A stretch of 64,000 nucleotides of DNA, from contig OX578152.1 in NCBI GenBank assembly GCA_951213105.1, forward strand, positions 73,642,180 through 73,706,179, read 5' to 3'. The position numbers and the translations under genes were made by a program. Every line of letters begins with the position of its first letter. Position 1 is the first letter of the stretch. Below the pieces are notes generated by a model. It searched no databases, had not been told where the DNA came from, and worked only from the letters and a program-made list of their open reading frames with translations. This stretch comes from Amaurobius ferox (Eukaryota > Arthropoda > Arachnida > Araneae > Amaurobiidae). Shown in pieces: positions 11,990-23,991 of the stretch.

Positions 11990-12808
11990 TACTTTCCCTG
12001 CAATACATGGTAATGTATAGGGAAAGTATTGGAATCATGCCGAAAATCACAACTCGAGTTTTCGACGGATCTACACGTTTCGAGACCTCTAGAATACGAA
12101 AAAACCATTTTTAGCGTGACGTCTGTGCGTGTGTCTGTCTGTCTGTCTGTGTGTCTGTCTGTCTGTCTGTCTGTGTGTCTGTCTGTCTGTCTGTCTGTGT
12201 GTCTGTCTGTCTGTGCAGATTTTGTATCCACTGTAACTAAAAAACTTATGGACCGAATTTCACAAAATTTGGTAGGTAAGTCACTTGTGGGCGGGGCTAG
12301 TGCTGATTACTTTTGGGTACGATTCGGAATAAATGAACCCGCCTTTTTTTGCGAAATGGCCCGCAAAAGCTTGTATCCACTCTAGCTGAAAAACTAATGG
12401 ACCGAATTTCACAAAATTCGGTAGATGACTCACGTATAGGTCACTCTGGTGCTGATTAGATTTTGGTACGATTCGGAAAAAAATAACCTTCCTTTTTTTG
12501 CAAAACGGCCCGCAAAAATCTTCAAAATCTAAACTAAAGAACTTGGTATACTTAGATATATCCATTAAATGCCCGTTTAATACGTAATGTTTAACGACGA
12601 AAAGAATAAGACCAACCCCATTACACTAGGACTAGCCGTTCTCGAGATATTTTAGTTTTTCGTACTTTCCCTACGCCACCTTTGAAAATAAGCCCGGTTA
12701 CCGAATGAGAACGAAAATTGAATAAAAGTGAAATAAATTTAATTAAAATAAAGAGAACGTGTATATAAGTCTGCAGGGAAAGTCATGTGCTGCCCACATC
12801 AGATTTTT
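11990..12808 (-). mobile_element. Family C HINE-like element, C3
   Basis: Full-length family-C unit, with the 3' palindrome at the left and the long (GTCT)n tract at 12121-12213, and the 5' terminus at the right. Its body is very close to that of C1. The 5' terminus runs straight into the 3' terminus of C4 (CAGATTTTTACTTTCC). Confidence 0.8.
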
Positions 12809-13579
12809 ACTTTCCTTGCAATACATGGTAATGTATAGGGAAAGTATTGGAATCATGCCGAAAATCGCAACTCGAGTTTTCGACGGATCTACACGTTTTG
12901 AGACCTCTAGAATACGAAAAAAACATTTTTAGCGTGACGTTTGTGTGTGTGTGTGTCTGTCTGTGTGTCTGTGTGTCTGTCTGTGCAGATTTTGTATCCA
13001 CTCTAACTAAAAAACTAATGGACCGAATTTCACAAAATTTTGTAGGTAAGTCACTTGTGGGCTGGGCTGGTGCTGATTAGTTTTGGGTACGATTCGGAAT
13101 AAAAGAACCCGCCTTTTTTGTGAAATGGCCCGCAAAAGCTTGTATCCACTGTAGCTGAAAAACTAATGGACCGAATTTCACAAAATTCGGTAGATGAGTC
13201 ACTTCTGGGTTACTCTGGTGCTGATTAGATTTTGGTACGATTCAGAAGAAAATAACCTGCCTTTTTTTGCAGAATGGCCCGCAAAAATCGTCCAAATCTA
13301 AACTAAAGAACTACGTATGCTCAAATATATCCATTAAATGGTTGTTTAATACGCAATTTGTAGCGAAGAAAAGAATAAGACCAACCCCATTACATTAGGA
13401 CTAGCCGTTCTCGAGATATTTTAGTTTTTCGTATTTTCTCTACGCCACCTTTGAAAATAAGTCCGGTTACCGAATGAGAACGAAACTTGAATTAAAAGTG
13501 AAATAAATGTAATTAAAATAAAGAGAACATGGATATAAGTCTGCAGAGAAAGTCATGTGCTGCCCACATCAGATTTTTT
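12808..13579 (-). mobile_element. Family C HINE-like element, C4
   Basis: Third unit of the array; GTGT/GTCT tract at 12941-12986; 5' terminus CATGTGCTGCCCACATCAGA at the right. Slightly more diverged from C1 than C3 is. Confidence 0.8.
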
Positions 13580-14006
13580 AGTTTCCTAGTCAACCGAGCA
13601 TTTATTATCAGCATGTAACATATTCTTAACCCTATACTCTCAGAATTATCATTGTTTCTCCATAAGAAATAATGCTATGAAAGTCTCAATTTTAATAATT
13701 CGTGTTCATGTCCTGCAAATTACAAATATTCTTGTTCTAATTGTTTGCATAGTATATCAACACAAAATATTCCAATCATGTCCACACCTCGCACAAACAT
13801 GCACAGTCGTTTGTATCTTCTTTCCTATTGCGTTTGAAATGTGTTCAGGTAGGTGTTACATGCGTATTTTCATCCCAATTTCGTATTGAAATTTTTAGAG
13901 AAAACAATTTTTTCCATACTGCAATACGAGAAAATAAAGCCTTTCATCTTTCTAAAATCAATGCATATTTTCTAATTGTCAATAGAGGTAATCGGGCCGC
14001 ATTTCA

Positions 14007-14103
14007 TTTCAATCGCACCACTTTTACTTCAATCACACCACTTTTATTTCAATCGCATCGCTTTCATTTAAATCACACATCTTTTTATTTTAATTGCACC
14101 CAC
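14007..14103. repeat. 20-bp minisatellite, about five units
   Basis: Units such as CAATCGCACCACTTTTACTT, CAATCACACCACTTTTATTT and CAATCGCATCGCTTTCATTT follow each other with substitutions. Confidence 0.8.
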
Positions 14104-14606
14104 AGATATCACGGTCACCGTGTTGATACATACAATTTCTAGCAGAGTACATAATATGCACACATAAAAATATCCAGCTACTTTCTAGGAAGCAAAAATC
14201 CATCTTATTAAAGAACTTCTGAAAACCTTTTTGTCGAATTGCCTGTAGCTATAGTATTGGTTTATTTTGGAACTCTTCTGTTCTTTTTATGCACATTAGA
14301 GCTATGTGGACTAAAATCGGCAGTTTAAGCGCTATGAGCATGTAACACAGGACTCCAGTAGTGCAGGAAGATAGAAGGGGATCACCCCCATTGGATGAAC
14401 AACTACAGAGGATATCCATTGAGTTCATATTCGGAGAGAAATCCAGCACTACCCCCCCCCCCCCCCAATACGACCGTCGAACTTTTCTTCAGAAATCGTG
14501 GCTATTTTCATACAAGGCTCTCCAGTTGTATCTTGGACTCGAACCCGATGTACATGAGGTCCAGATGAGTGAACCGTTCGTCCACAGGTGGTCCTTGCAG
14601 CTTTCG
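14104..14606. other. Unassigned DNA with C-run
   Basis: Contains a C-homopolymer at about 14450-14466 and a B-box-like CATCGGGTTCGAGTCCAAG on the minus strand near 14535, but I see no convincing A box, so I do not call a tRNA or SINE. Confidence 0.35.
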
Positions 14607-15215
14607 AAAAGTGTCATCATATTTCCGACTTTAGGAAATCTCTTTTTAAACCTCCTAATACCATAGGAGTTATAACTGGTGTGTAGCTCTCAGAAAGGGC
14701 CCTATTTCTACAATGTTTACAACTTCAGAAAATCTCTTTTTAATCCTCCTAATACTATAGCAGTCATAACTGGTGTGTAGCTCTCAGACAGTGCCTTATT
14801 GTTAGAAGGTTTACAACTTTGAGATATCTCTTTTTAACCCTCCTAATACCATAGGAGACATAACTAGTGTGTAACTCTCAGAAAGTGTCCAATTGTTAGA
14901 ATATTTACGACCTTAGGATATCTCTATTTAACCCTCCTAACACCATAAGAGTCATAACTGCTATATAGCTCTCAGAAAGTGCCCTATTGTTAGAATATTT
15001 ACGACTTTAGAAAATCTCTTTTAAACCCTCCTTACACCATTGGAGTCATAACTATAGTGTTGAAGACCCAGACCGTCCGACTCGTCCAGAGGACTAAGAG
15101 CAGCTATTTGGTCATAACTATAGTGTGCAGTTCTCAGAAAGTGCCGTGTTAGCAGAAAATTTCCGACTTTAGATAGTTTTTTTTAACCCTCCTGATACTA
15201 TTGTGGGTCAGTAAC
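14607..15215. repeat. About 105-bp tandem repeat, five to six units
   Basis: Each unit carries AAATCTCTTTTTAA, CCTCCTAATACCAT, GTCATAACT, TAGCTCTCAGA and AGTGCC in that order. Units are diverged. The fifth is interrupted by a 50-bp SINE fragment at 15061-15110. Confidence 0.85.
15061..15110 (-). mobile_element. 50-bp SINE 3'-end insertion with 16-bp TSD
   Basis: TGAAGACCCAGACCGTCCGA and the rest match the 3' end of the SINE family at 44032 and 49892 (GAGACCCAGACCGTCCGAC). GTCATAACTATAGTGT flanks it exactly at 15045-15060 and 15111-15126. A 16-bp duplication is the hallmark of LINE-type target-primed reverse transcription, so this is a real, severely 5'-truncated retroposition. Confidence 0.85.
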
Positions 15216-16137
15216 TGGTGACCCCACAACATTTTCCTTAATAAAATTGTAGCTTTTTTTTTATCGTAAAATAATGGTAAAAATTGACTTAATCGAAGAT
15301 TGACTTTGTTTATGACTTTATTATTTGCGTTTAAAGCGTGTGTAGAAAGCTCTGTGGTTCTTAAAGTAAACCACAGACATTTTCTAACTTTTTCTTTCCA
15401 ATTAAGAAATCTAAAGGATTTCTTTTTTTACAGTGCAGCACTGAAACGTTCAGTTCCGAAAGCAATTTATATTGCCATATTTCAATTCCTCTTACAATCC
15501 CGTGCTTCCTACTTCCGAAGCTGAGAACTACCACTAAAGAGATGACTACAAAAGCCTAGCGTGGCACTATAAATATGACGGTAGTAGGTCAAGGTGTGCG
15601 ATCGATATTCCAAGACTTGCAGGAGATGACCACGGGCCACGCCCAAGGTGAATATTGCGTCCGCAATGTGAGCCACAATAAAACCACTGGAAATCGGAGT
15701 TTATATTCTAATCTAATTAAGTTGTGAAGAATGAGTGGCCATTTAGTTCAGCCGTTTCTGTGATCAAGTTAGGATGGGAAGAATCTAGGCCTCTGTACTG
15801 TAAATAATTAAACAAGGTCGTTCAGGAAATGAATATAAGTGGCACTGTTCGTGATTTGGAGCTAATGTAGAATAGATTTGCGTTTTGACGAGTGCGTTTC
15901 GGGCATAAAATACTAAAATATTTTTACTGGCAGTTTGTTCTGTAAAGAATATCGTATTATTAGGGTAGCTACATTTTTATTCATTTCAGATATCAAACGC
16001 GTGATCTTCATATGACCCATTTTCATCATCAACCACACTGTAATACATTTGCAAGCATATTACTGAAAGTTTCAAGTTAATAAGCTGTCCGTAGGTCTAC
16101 TGTCCGTAATGGGGGAAAAAGGTTCCTGAGTATTATG

Positions 16138-16138
<1 letters not shown>
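15216..16138. other. No recognisable feature
   Basis: Mixed-composition DNA; a GC-richer patch near 15600-15670 (GGCCACGCCC) matches nothing I know. No gene supported. Confidence 0.35.

Positions 16139-16199
<61 letters not shown>
16139..16199. repeat. (TA)n microsatellite
   Basis: About 30 perfect TA dinucleotides. Confidence 0.97.
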
Positions 16200-16204
<5 letters not shown>

Positions 16205-16237
16205 CGTTTCGGCATACGATAATTGGCTGAATATTTC

Positions 16238-16423
16238 AGAAATAAAGCTGTACATTTTATGAACGCCTGTAATTGTGACTTTTCTTATCAGTTTACCGAA
16301 ATTATCCACAAATTAGCTGAAAAAATGAACAAAGTTTGCAGAAAGTTTTACAGTAGCCATACAGCCAGGGCCAAAAATGCTAAACCCGGTTACATTGATG
16401 ATCTAGTGAAATCTATCATTTGA
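16238..16423 (+). CDS. Possible terminal exon, unknown protein
   Basis: An open frame encodes about 60 lysine-rich, helical-looking residues ending KPGYIDDLVKSII and a stop. Just before it, TTGGCTGAATATTTCAG looks like a splice acceptor. An ATTATAAAATGCA segment follows the stop, but there is no clear AATAAA. Composition is more protein-like than the other short frames here: no microsatellite or low-complexity stretch, a few cysteines. I do not recognise the family, and upstream exons are not visible. It may be a chance frame; the next-best reading is a transposon fragment. Confidence 0.2.
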   Translation, partial: RNKAVHFMNACNCDFSYQFTEIIHKLAEKMNKVCRKFYSSHTARAKNAKPGYIDDLVKSII

Positions 16424-16715
16424 GAGCTCTGTCAAAACTAAACGAAATATCCTTCATTATAAAATGCATTTTTTTAAGTAAATACAAAATATATAGCCTC
16501 TACTTGACTCTATCATATATTTATTTTCCACAATTGCAGATATACTTGCATCGCTCGTGATTATTCGTGAGTATAGACACGTTAATGTTGCTATTCAAAA
16601 AATTCCATTAAAACATTTATTTATCTTATGAAAAATAAACAGTACAAGCGCGGACAAATCTAAGTAATGAAACATCCTGGTTCCGTTTGTAAACGCATGT
16701 ACAGAAATATGAAGT

Positions 16716-16756
16716 TTGGCAAATATACAAGAAAATTTCATTTTCTTGTATATTCC
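16716..16756. repeat. Short perfect hairpin
   Basis: ATATACAAGAAAAT, a TTC spacer and ATTTTCTTGTATAT form a stem of about 14 bp, extended imperfectly by TGGCAA/TTCCGCCA. Confidence 0.8.
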
Positions 16757-17082
16757 GCCAAAATGGTAGAAAATGTCGCCAACCATTTCTTAGCACGTTA
16801 TTGGAATTATTTAAACACATTCGGAAATGTATGAATTTAAAAAAATATTTTACCATATATAAAATATTACCGTAATCTAACTTTCCATGACTGTAACTGA
16901 TGCGTATAGCAATCTAAAAAATATAACACCGTTTTCATTGAATTAAATTTAATTCCCGGAAAATCAACATGAGTGTTTCTGTTCTCGCTTTACAAAAATA
17001 TTTTCACAGGCAAATAAATCTTAAAGTAGGATCATTCCCATACTATTTTTATCCTGTTTCAACAATCCGTTAAACACAATAG

Positions 17083-17992
17083 AAAAAAATCTGATGTAGC
17101 CAACACATGAATTTCCTTATATAATTCAATGAATTTACTACATTTACAGTAAAAAAAATAAATTTTTCTTATAGTAGATACTTATATTCTTTCCAAGATA
17201 TTGAATTTTTGACAATTAGTCGTCATTTTCATAGATTTAGCGTCATTTTTATCCAGATGGCGAGATTTTCGTTAATTTGGCAACATTTCAAAAAGTCGCC
17301 AAGTTGGCAACATTCCGCCAAATTCATCACCAAAATCTGTCCATGCGTTATGGATGGAGAAATAAGTTATTCTTATAGCAGATAAGTGACTATTGACCTT
17401 CAAATACAAACGTATTACACAAAGTATCTTTTCTCGTGAATGGAACGAGCTAGATCTGCGAGAATGATGTCACCAACTTTATCGCATGATATTACATATG
17501 AAAAGCGAACATGTTTCTCAACAGTTAATATTTTTTTTAATTTATGGGATTTTTTGATAAATTTATTTGAAAAATGCGCAATATCTCGAGAACGGTTCAT
17601 GCTAGCGTTCTAAAGTTTATTTCAATCGTTTTCTAAGGAAAAATTACATAAGATATGTCTATTTGCATAACTTTATTAAAGGTTTTGATTTTTTCAAAAT
17701 TTCACTCGAAAATTTAGGGGGGGGGGTTCTAAACATTCGATTACGTTTAAAAGCAATAGGCTTCCAGTAGTCACGGATTGTGATTTTTGTACCAAATTTA
17801 ATCTGAATAGCTCCATTCGTTCGTGAGATATCGTCTCCACTCTCTCTCACACACACACACAGACATCACCTCAAAAATGTTTGATTCGTGATCAGGGATG
17901 CTTGAAACGTGCTCCCCCGTCGAAAACTCGAATTCAAATTTTTGACCTCGTCACAATACTTTCCTTATACGTTATGTATATAAGGAAAGTAA
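17083..17992 (+). mobile_element. Family A HINE-like element, A3
   Basis: 5' end TCTGATGTAGCCAACACATG, then AATTTCCTTATATAA; body as A1; short (CA)n at 17847-17861; 3' palindrome TACTTTCCTTATACGTTATG to ATAAGGAAAGTAA. The 5' stem has decayed slightly (GTAGCC for GTGGGC). Confidence 0.8.
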
Positions 17993-18169
17993 TATGAAGT
18001 ATAAAAATCTATGAGGAGGGGGAGAACAAGCAGATGGCTGAGGTATAAATTGAAAAAGTCAAAAATTCCCGCAATATTATATCTTAAGGTTGTAACTGAT
18101 AGAAATAGAATCTAATCGAAAATATAATATTCTACAATACATTCATAACATTTCTTTTTATATCCATTT

Positions 18170-19089
18170 TTGGAACACTTTCCAACATAGCTGTAAATTT
18201 ATGACTTTGCTTATTCTGTCTGTCCGTTCGCACGATAACTGCAGTTGTCAAAATGAAATTTTAATATGTTGTTTAGACGGTCTGTGGAACCTATGAAAAT
18301 GAATAATATCACCCAATTAGTTTCGGATTGAACCCGGGTTAAAAAAAAATGAAATGCATTGAACCCTATGGGACGTAATTTTTATAGCATTTCTTAAGCA
18401 GAGTTAAAATTCACAAAATGCTTCGAAATTTTTGGGAAATATTCAATTTATCACAAATGTACAAAAAATGTTCAGCAAAATATATTAGGTAGTTTTTGAA
18501 ATAAAAAATTGATATAATAATTACACTCTTGTATATGAAGAGATCAGATGACTCATTGCAAAATAAAATATGCCATTTTTTTTTCCAATGTGTAAAGATC
18601 GTGATATTTAGAGATCGTGATATTTATATTTAGTGTTGCTTCCTTTATAAAACCGCTTTACTTCGTATTATCTGTATATCTAAATTATGCGCCAACGCAA
18701 TTACAATAATTTTGATTTCAAATGATCACTAAACTTTGATTATTTCTACAACGAAACCTAATTTTGACGCATTCAGAATGTAAACAAATCTAGCAATTGT
18801 AAGTTGAATTGTATAAGAATTGCTGAATTTTTTTCACTCAAAATTATTTAGCTCTGGAGTCTGGAATATAAGTGATGTAAATGAAATATTCAATAATTTT
18901 ATATGGAGAAGCAGACAAATTATATTTTGATGAAGTTTTGAGTTTTCATGTGTATAATAAATTACTAGTACTGTGATAATTTAAAAAATATCACCGCTGA
19001 ATGTATCCCATTTTAGAAATGTTTAAATAAAATTGCATTTCTGTTGGAAAGTGTTTCATAATGCTTTATGCATGATTAATCTTTCTTGT
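18170..19089 (-). mobile_element. Family B HINE-like element, B1
   Basis: On the minus strand the 5' end is CAAGAAAGATTAATCATGC, then an AAGCATTATG stem arm, then AACACTTTCCAACAG as subterminal repeat. The 3' end (plus 18170) holds CTATGTTGGAAAGTGTT, which pairs with it. A short CTGTCTGTCCG remnant stands for the microsatellite. Conserved internal marks are AACCCGGGTT and TGAACCCTATGGGAC (plus strand). No coding capacity. Confidence 0.75.
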
Positions 19090-19267
19090 TTTTATTATTT
19101 AAATTATAAATAAAATAAAAATAGCCTGCCAAATAAGCATAATGGATTATTTTCCGTAACTAAACAACATGATATAATTTTCTTCAAATAATCTTTCGAA
19201 AATTAATGGTCTGAATAATGGTATTTCAATGGAAGATATAGTTTTGCGCTTTATATTAATAACTCGA

Positions 19268-20100
19268 CAATCCCTGGTCCTAAAACCTCGAAACATGAAC
19301 GAGGTTATCCGCGGTGAAGTAGAGAATTTAAATTTTAAGAAATACAGAATTTAAATTTTTATACGGCCCCCGTACAAAAACATTTCCAATGAGTAAAATG
19401 CGCCCCATACACTAATAAGGTGATGTACAAAATTTCAACATTTTATCATAAAAAGTCCCAGAGATATGAAAAGACAATAATGCTGACTTAAACCACTTTT
19501 CGATGTATTGACATGGGTTCTTAGAGGGGAAAAATCATGTCGGCAGATCGCGTTTCAGGAGTCATACACAAATTACGAAAGAAAACATTGATTACATAAA
19601 TAAATAATAATTTTGCTATTTATTGGTACAAAAGTATCTACACTGTGTAAAAATAGTAACTTATACAAAGATTACAAAGCTTGTTCAAAATGTTTTCCAT
19701 CCATGCCAAAGATAAGACGCAGATATATTATTTGCCTATGATGCATTTCTGGGTTGCGTCATTTGCACTCTTGCTGTAAACATTTACATTTAAATGTGTG
19801 ATTAATCTCTCACCAACTTCGTTTAAACATATATCTAGCACATTTTATGATAAATTGCTGAAATTTTGTACATCACCTTATTAGTGTATGGGGCACATTT
19901 TACTCATTAGAAATGTCTTTGAACGGGGGCTGTATAAAAATTTTAATTTTGTATTTTTTTAAATTTAATTCCCTTGAAAATTTTAATCAATTTCATAAAA
20001 TTCTGTACTTTTTTTTACGCAACTTTGTAATTTAGTATATATGTCTAAGATCAATAATTAAGGAATAAAAACCGAGGTCAATGTTTTTGGGACACCTTGT
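19268..20100 (-). mobile_element. Palindromic MITE with transposase C-terminal remnant
   Basis: CCCCATACACTAATAAGGTG at 19403 is the complement of CACCTTATTAGTGTATGGGG near 19876; inverted arms run over roughly 140 bp. The right end GGGACACCTTGTA resembles the CAGGGTGTCCC ends of the 34-35 kb MITEs; the left end is diverged. In the middle, minus strand about 19755-19672, a frame reads NPEMHHRQIIYLRL then GMDGKHFEQAL and stop, the typical end of a mariner-like DDE transposase. It is an internal-deletion derivative like that at 5056-5793. Confidence 0.7.
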
Positions 20101-20339
20101 ATATATGTATATATGTGTGTGTGTGTTTGTTTGTAATGCTTACATCTTAAAAAAAAGTTTAACTATAAACAATAAGCAAGAATTTTTAGCTCTTTAAGAG
20201 CCCTATGAGTGTATATAATCCTATTTTGAATCTTTATTTTTCGAGATTACAAAAGTTGAGTTTTATTTATTTATTTTTATTTATTTTTTTTTTTAATGTT
20301 TGGAATAGAATAATGAAACTCCTCACTTTAAATACTTTT

Positions 20340-20870
20340 GTATATAAACCAAGTGGTCTAAATTCAGGACATGACAACTCATAATCCACAACAGTAGTGG
20401 AAAAATTAGATCACAGAACTCAACATACGTGATGCGCATACGATTATATTACATTGCAAAGGAGAAAGAAACATTGCCAATTCAGCGAGGACAGTGCAAG
20501 GGACTACGTTTGTACAAGACACCGAATTACTTCTGGAAACAATGGAAGTTACTTCCGGACAATGATGCCAGATTAAAAAAATTGTCCCACACTTCCGCAG
20601 AGAAAAAATAGCTTTGGGGAGAATTGATAGATTCAAAGAATATGGACATGTGCTTCCCAAACTGTAGTCCTTGGGGGGTACGCGAAATGGTACAAAAGGG
20701 TACGCAGCTAAGTTTTCAAACATTGCCATATGTATTTTATCGAAACTAAACAATTATCTAAAACTAGACTGACGCAATATCTAAAACTCGACTGACGCAA
20801 AAAATACAGATATATGTAACAGCACTAAATTTGCAAATCGCCTGTTTTGATCCAAAGTCATTTTGTGTGC
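20340..20870. other. Possible eroded hAT end and coding debris
   Basis: TGTGCTTCCCAAACTGTAGTCC at 20651 followed by GGGGTACGCGAAA resembles the terminal consensus of some hAT elements. Short frames overlap in both strands at 20406-20753, with none recognised. The second terminus was not found. Confidence 0.3.
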
Positions 20871-20875
20871 CCCGT

Positions 20876-21145
20876 TTTTAACACTTTCCAACATAGTTTA
20901 AAAGTGTTTGTCTTTGGTCATTCCGTCTGTCTGTCAGCCCGTTAGTGTGATAACTGCCGTAAAAATGACTTTATCGAAATGGAATTTTAGTATGTTGTTG
21001 AGACGGTCTGTGATATATCTGGGAATGTAAATGAATAATATCACCCAATTAGTTTTGGATTTTAACCCGGGGTGAAGAAATGAAATACATTGAACCCTAT
21101 GGGACCTAATTTTTCAAACATTTATCCAAGTAGTTCATTTATATA
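20876..21145 (-). mobile_element. Family B HINE-like fragment, B2
   Basis: Holds the 3' palindromic end (AACACTTTCCAACATAG), the short GTCTGTCTGTC microsatellite, TTTAACCCGGGGTG and TGAACCCTATGGGACC. The rest of the element is missing. Confidence 0.7.
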
Positions 21146-22470
21146 GGTAGTTTATATTTATATCACTTAAAGTAGGTAGTACCATTCTAAACTTAAATCA
21201 CATTTTGAACATTTGTTACATGCTAAATATGTACTTTCCCTTAAAAAGGATATGCAAAGATTGGAAATTTGGAAAACACTGATACAGGTCAAACTTATAA
21301 CTATATTTACGGAGTCCCTGAATTGATACATATAAAACTGTAATGACTAAACGAGATATGTATCTAAAATCAACTAGTTGCAAGCATCTAGCTGCAATTA
21401 TCGCAATAAATATAATATTCCGAAGTATCCTCTGAAATCTTGGTTGTACTCTCAATTCAAGACTGAGTCCAAATTTCTGGAAAACTAGCACGTTTATTTA
21501 CAAGCACAGCGTAAACAGGAACAATATACAACAAATAGCTCGTTAACTATCTCACAATAACGCTAAACATCTGTCAGCTACAGAAAAACAGCAACTAAAT
21601 GCTCCTCTAATTTCACAAAACAGCTGCTACTATTCTCAAAACATTGACGTACCTCACAATTCAATGTATCAATGTAGCTTGCGTCAACTGCTCTTCTACT
21701 GAGCGATGACTTCTTTTATATACTCTCCGTAGAAACTTCCAGAAGGAGCTCGTATCTCTCAGAATATTCATTATTTTGAACAAGTACTCTAACCTTTGAA
21801 AAGTCGCCAAATTTGCGATAAATCGTCAAAGCTGACAAGCATACCACGAGTGTTCAATTATAACAACCATGCTCTGACGTATGCCTGCCTGTTAAGCTTT
21901 TTTTTTCCCGTTTGGTTCTTAGAGCATCCAACATTTTGCTTGTTCGTAACAATAAAAACAGTTTTTGTTCTGCCCGCACAATTCTAAGAAAATATTTTCT
22001 TTAACGAACTTTATTATTGATGAAGCATTAAATTTAAAATTATTCCAATATTACTCGGAACTGCACTTTTTCTTTTCTATTTCCAGTATTGATAGTCATT
22101 ACAAAAAAACAAAATATCGCAACAATTCGTCAATCTAAAATGTCTTAAAGTGGAACATTGGTTGGATATCTTCCAATGAAGGTCGTATCTTTTGAAGGCC
22201 ATTGGAATGGCGGAACCGATTTGCATAGACAGTAATGTTAACCATTTCGCGAAGGCGGAACTAGCCATGAGTACGTCACTAATGATTGGGTCGTTGTTCC
22301 ATTAGTGCACACACACCGTATACGTTAAATACTTTACTACCTTTTGCGGAGTATCATAGTTAGAAGTAAACAAATACATTTTACTCGTGTCAAGAACTTT
22401 TTCTTGTGCTCTAGTTAAATGCGTCGTGTCCAATTCGCGTATCGTTACTGCAAATGTCGCTAGCCAATAA
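21146..22470. other. No recognisable gene; small hairpin repeat
   Basis: AT-rich. At 22150-22260 a segment with TTCCAATGAAGGTCGTATC and GAAGGCCATTGGAA folds on itself and recurs at 36228-36285. Nothing else recognised. Confidence 0.4.
22165..22225. repeat. Hairpin-forming dispersed repeat, copy 1
   Basis: TTCCAATG ... CATTGGAA encloses AAGGTCGTATCTTTTGAAGG; the second copy near 36235 keeps GAAGGTCGTATC.TTTGAAGGCCA.TGGAA. Confidence 0.65.
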
Positions 22471-22489
22471 ACGCATTTACTGGAAGCCT

Positions 22490-22755
22490 GATATAGCCAG
22501 CGCTAGCCAGGGTGAAGCATTTAATGGATGCCGGGTGTCGAAGCTAACCAGGATAAAGCATTTAGTGGGTGTCGGAGCTAACCAGAATGAAGCATTTAGT
22601 GGATGCTAAACATAACCAGCGCTAGCCAGGGTGAAGAATTTAATGGATGCCGGAGCTAACCAGGATGAAACATTTAGTGGGTGCCGGAGCTAACCAGAAT
22701 GAAGCATTTAGTGAATGCTAGACATAACCGGCGCTAGCCAGGGTGAAGCATTTAA
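22490..22755. repeat. Satellite array, left block
   Basis: Monomers of about 38 bp (AACCAG.ATGAAGCATTTAG, TGG.TGCCGGAGC) are arranged in a higher-order unit of about 112-119 bp marked by GCGCTAGCCAGGGTGAAG at about 22500, 22619 and 22731. It continues at 23658-23738 and 26511-26604; the gaps are two transposon insertions. Confidence 0.88.
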
Positions 22756-23657
22756 GGGGACGGTGGACTTTGAAATTATTATTATTTATTTATTGACTTA
22801 CAAACATGAAAATTCGTATAAATATTCCTCTTAACATTACTATATAAAATATCATCAATTTTTTTCAATTTTGTTATAATTTTGTATTTTTTTTTAATTT
22901 AATTTTTTTTAACGAAAATTTAAAAATGCTCCTTGCGTGCCATTTAATCACATTTTTGAGTCATTTTACAGTATGATCACTCAAAAACACATTATGAACA
23001 CATTTGGGTATTCATTTTTAAATCCCTTAGAAAGTTAATTTTTTAAAAATATTTTTCTGCATTAAAACTCAATTTACATCACTTAATTAGGTTCTTATTC
23101 ACTTTTAATTACCTTAATAAGGTTCAATTATAAAATGCATACCCAGTTTCATTAAAAAGTATGAAAGGTGTCTTCTTGCCAAATTTCATGCATCTCAGAC
23201 AAAAATTAAGACGCGTGGAGCATTTTAAAAATATAAAGCCTTTGAAAATTCCGTTTAAAAAAGATGCATTTAACTTTTTTCTTACGGGTGGGATAGCGTC
23301 CATCCCAAGCGAAGAGCCTCCTAAAATGACAGGTATTTGACATACCCTATCCTAAACAGTTCGACCCCCCCTTTGCAGGCATTGGCGTCCATGGGCATCG
23401 GCGACAGAAGCATTGCACCTGCTGCACGCAGGAGGTGCAATGCTTCTGCCCATGGACGTCAATGCCTGCAAAGGGGGGTCGAACTGTTTAGGATAGGGTA
23501 TGTCAAATACCTGTCGTTTTAGGAGGCTCTTAGTTTGGGATGGACGCTATCCCACCCGTAAGCAAAAGGTTAAATGTGTAAAATAATGTTATATATTAAA
23601 AAAAAGAAAAACCCTTTTTTTAGTCGATTTTTGCTCATTTCAACGTCCACAGTCCCC
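22756..23657. mobile_element. TTAA-flanked foldback element
   Basis: Ends GGGGACGGTGGACTTTGAAA and TTTCAACGTCCACAGTCCCC are inverted repeats (18 of 20). TTAA lies directly outside each end (22752-22755 and 23658-23661), and the neighbouring satellite monomer reads GAAGCATTTAATGGATGCC, the empty site. TTAA duplication is characteristic of piggyBac-type transposition. No transposase is present. The interior holds a very long hairpin at 23267-23576. Confidence 0.88.
23267..23576. repeat. Near-perfect hairpin, arms about 145 bp
   Basis: CTTACGGGTGGGATAGCGTC at 23281 pairs with GACGCTATCCCACCCGTAAG; CATACCCTATCCTAAACAGT pairs with ACTGTTTAGGATAGGGTATG; the apex is AGAAGCATTGCACCT, loop, AGGTGCAATGCTTCT around 23426. 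Only scattered mismatches and one short bulge break the stem. A transcript would form long double-stranded RNA. The open frame across it is a by-product. Confidence 0.92.
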
Positions 23658-23738
23658 TTAATGGATGCCGGGTGCCGGAGCTAACCAGGATGAAGCATTT
23701 AGTGGGTGCCGGAGCTAACCAGAATGAAGCATTTAGTG
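23658..23738. repeat. Satellite array, middle block
   Basis: Continuation of the 22490 array between the foldback element and the hAT element; it ends with ATTTAGTG, the left hAT target duplication. Confidence 0.85.
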
Positions 23739-23991
23739 CAGGGGTCGGCAACCTATTGAAACGGAAGAGCCAAAAGTTACAATTTACAAAATTTCCCAGT
23801 TTTTAAAGAGCCACTAAAAATTTTCGTTTCAATATTATAGTATTTGCTTATATATATTTGATTTTTGATTTAAAATAAACGGCTTTAAATACGGAAAAAT
23901 ATTTATTCATATAAAAACACAAATATAGATAGTTACATCAATGGGAACATTGGCTTTGCATGCCTTTTGAAAGTTTGATTAATTCTGGCTT

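Noticed and set aside
14104..14606. tRNA-derived SINE from the GGGTTCGAGTCC box near 14535
   Set aside because: No A box at a suitable distance and no body or tail match.
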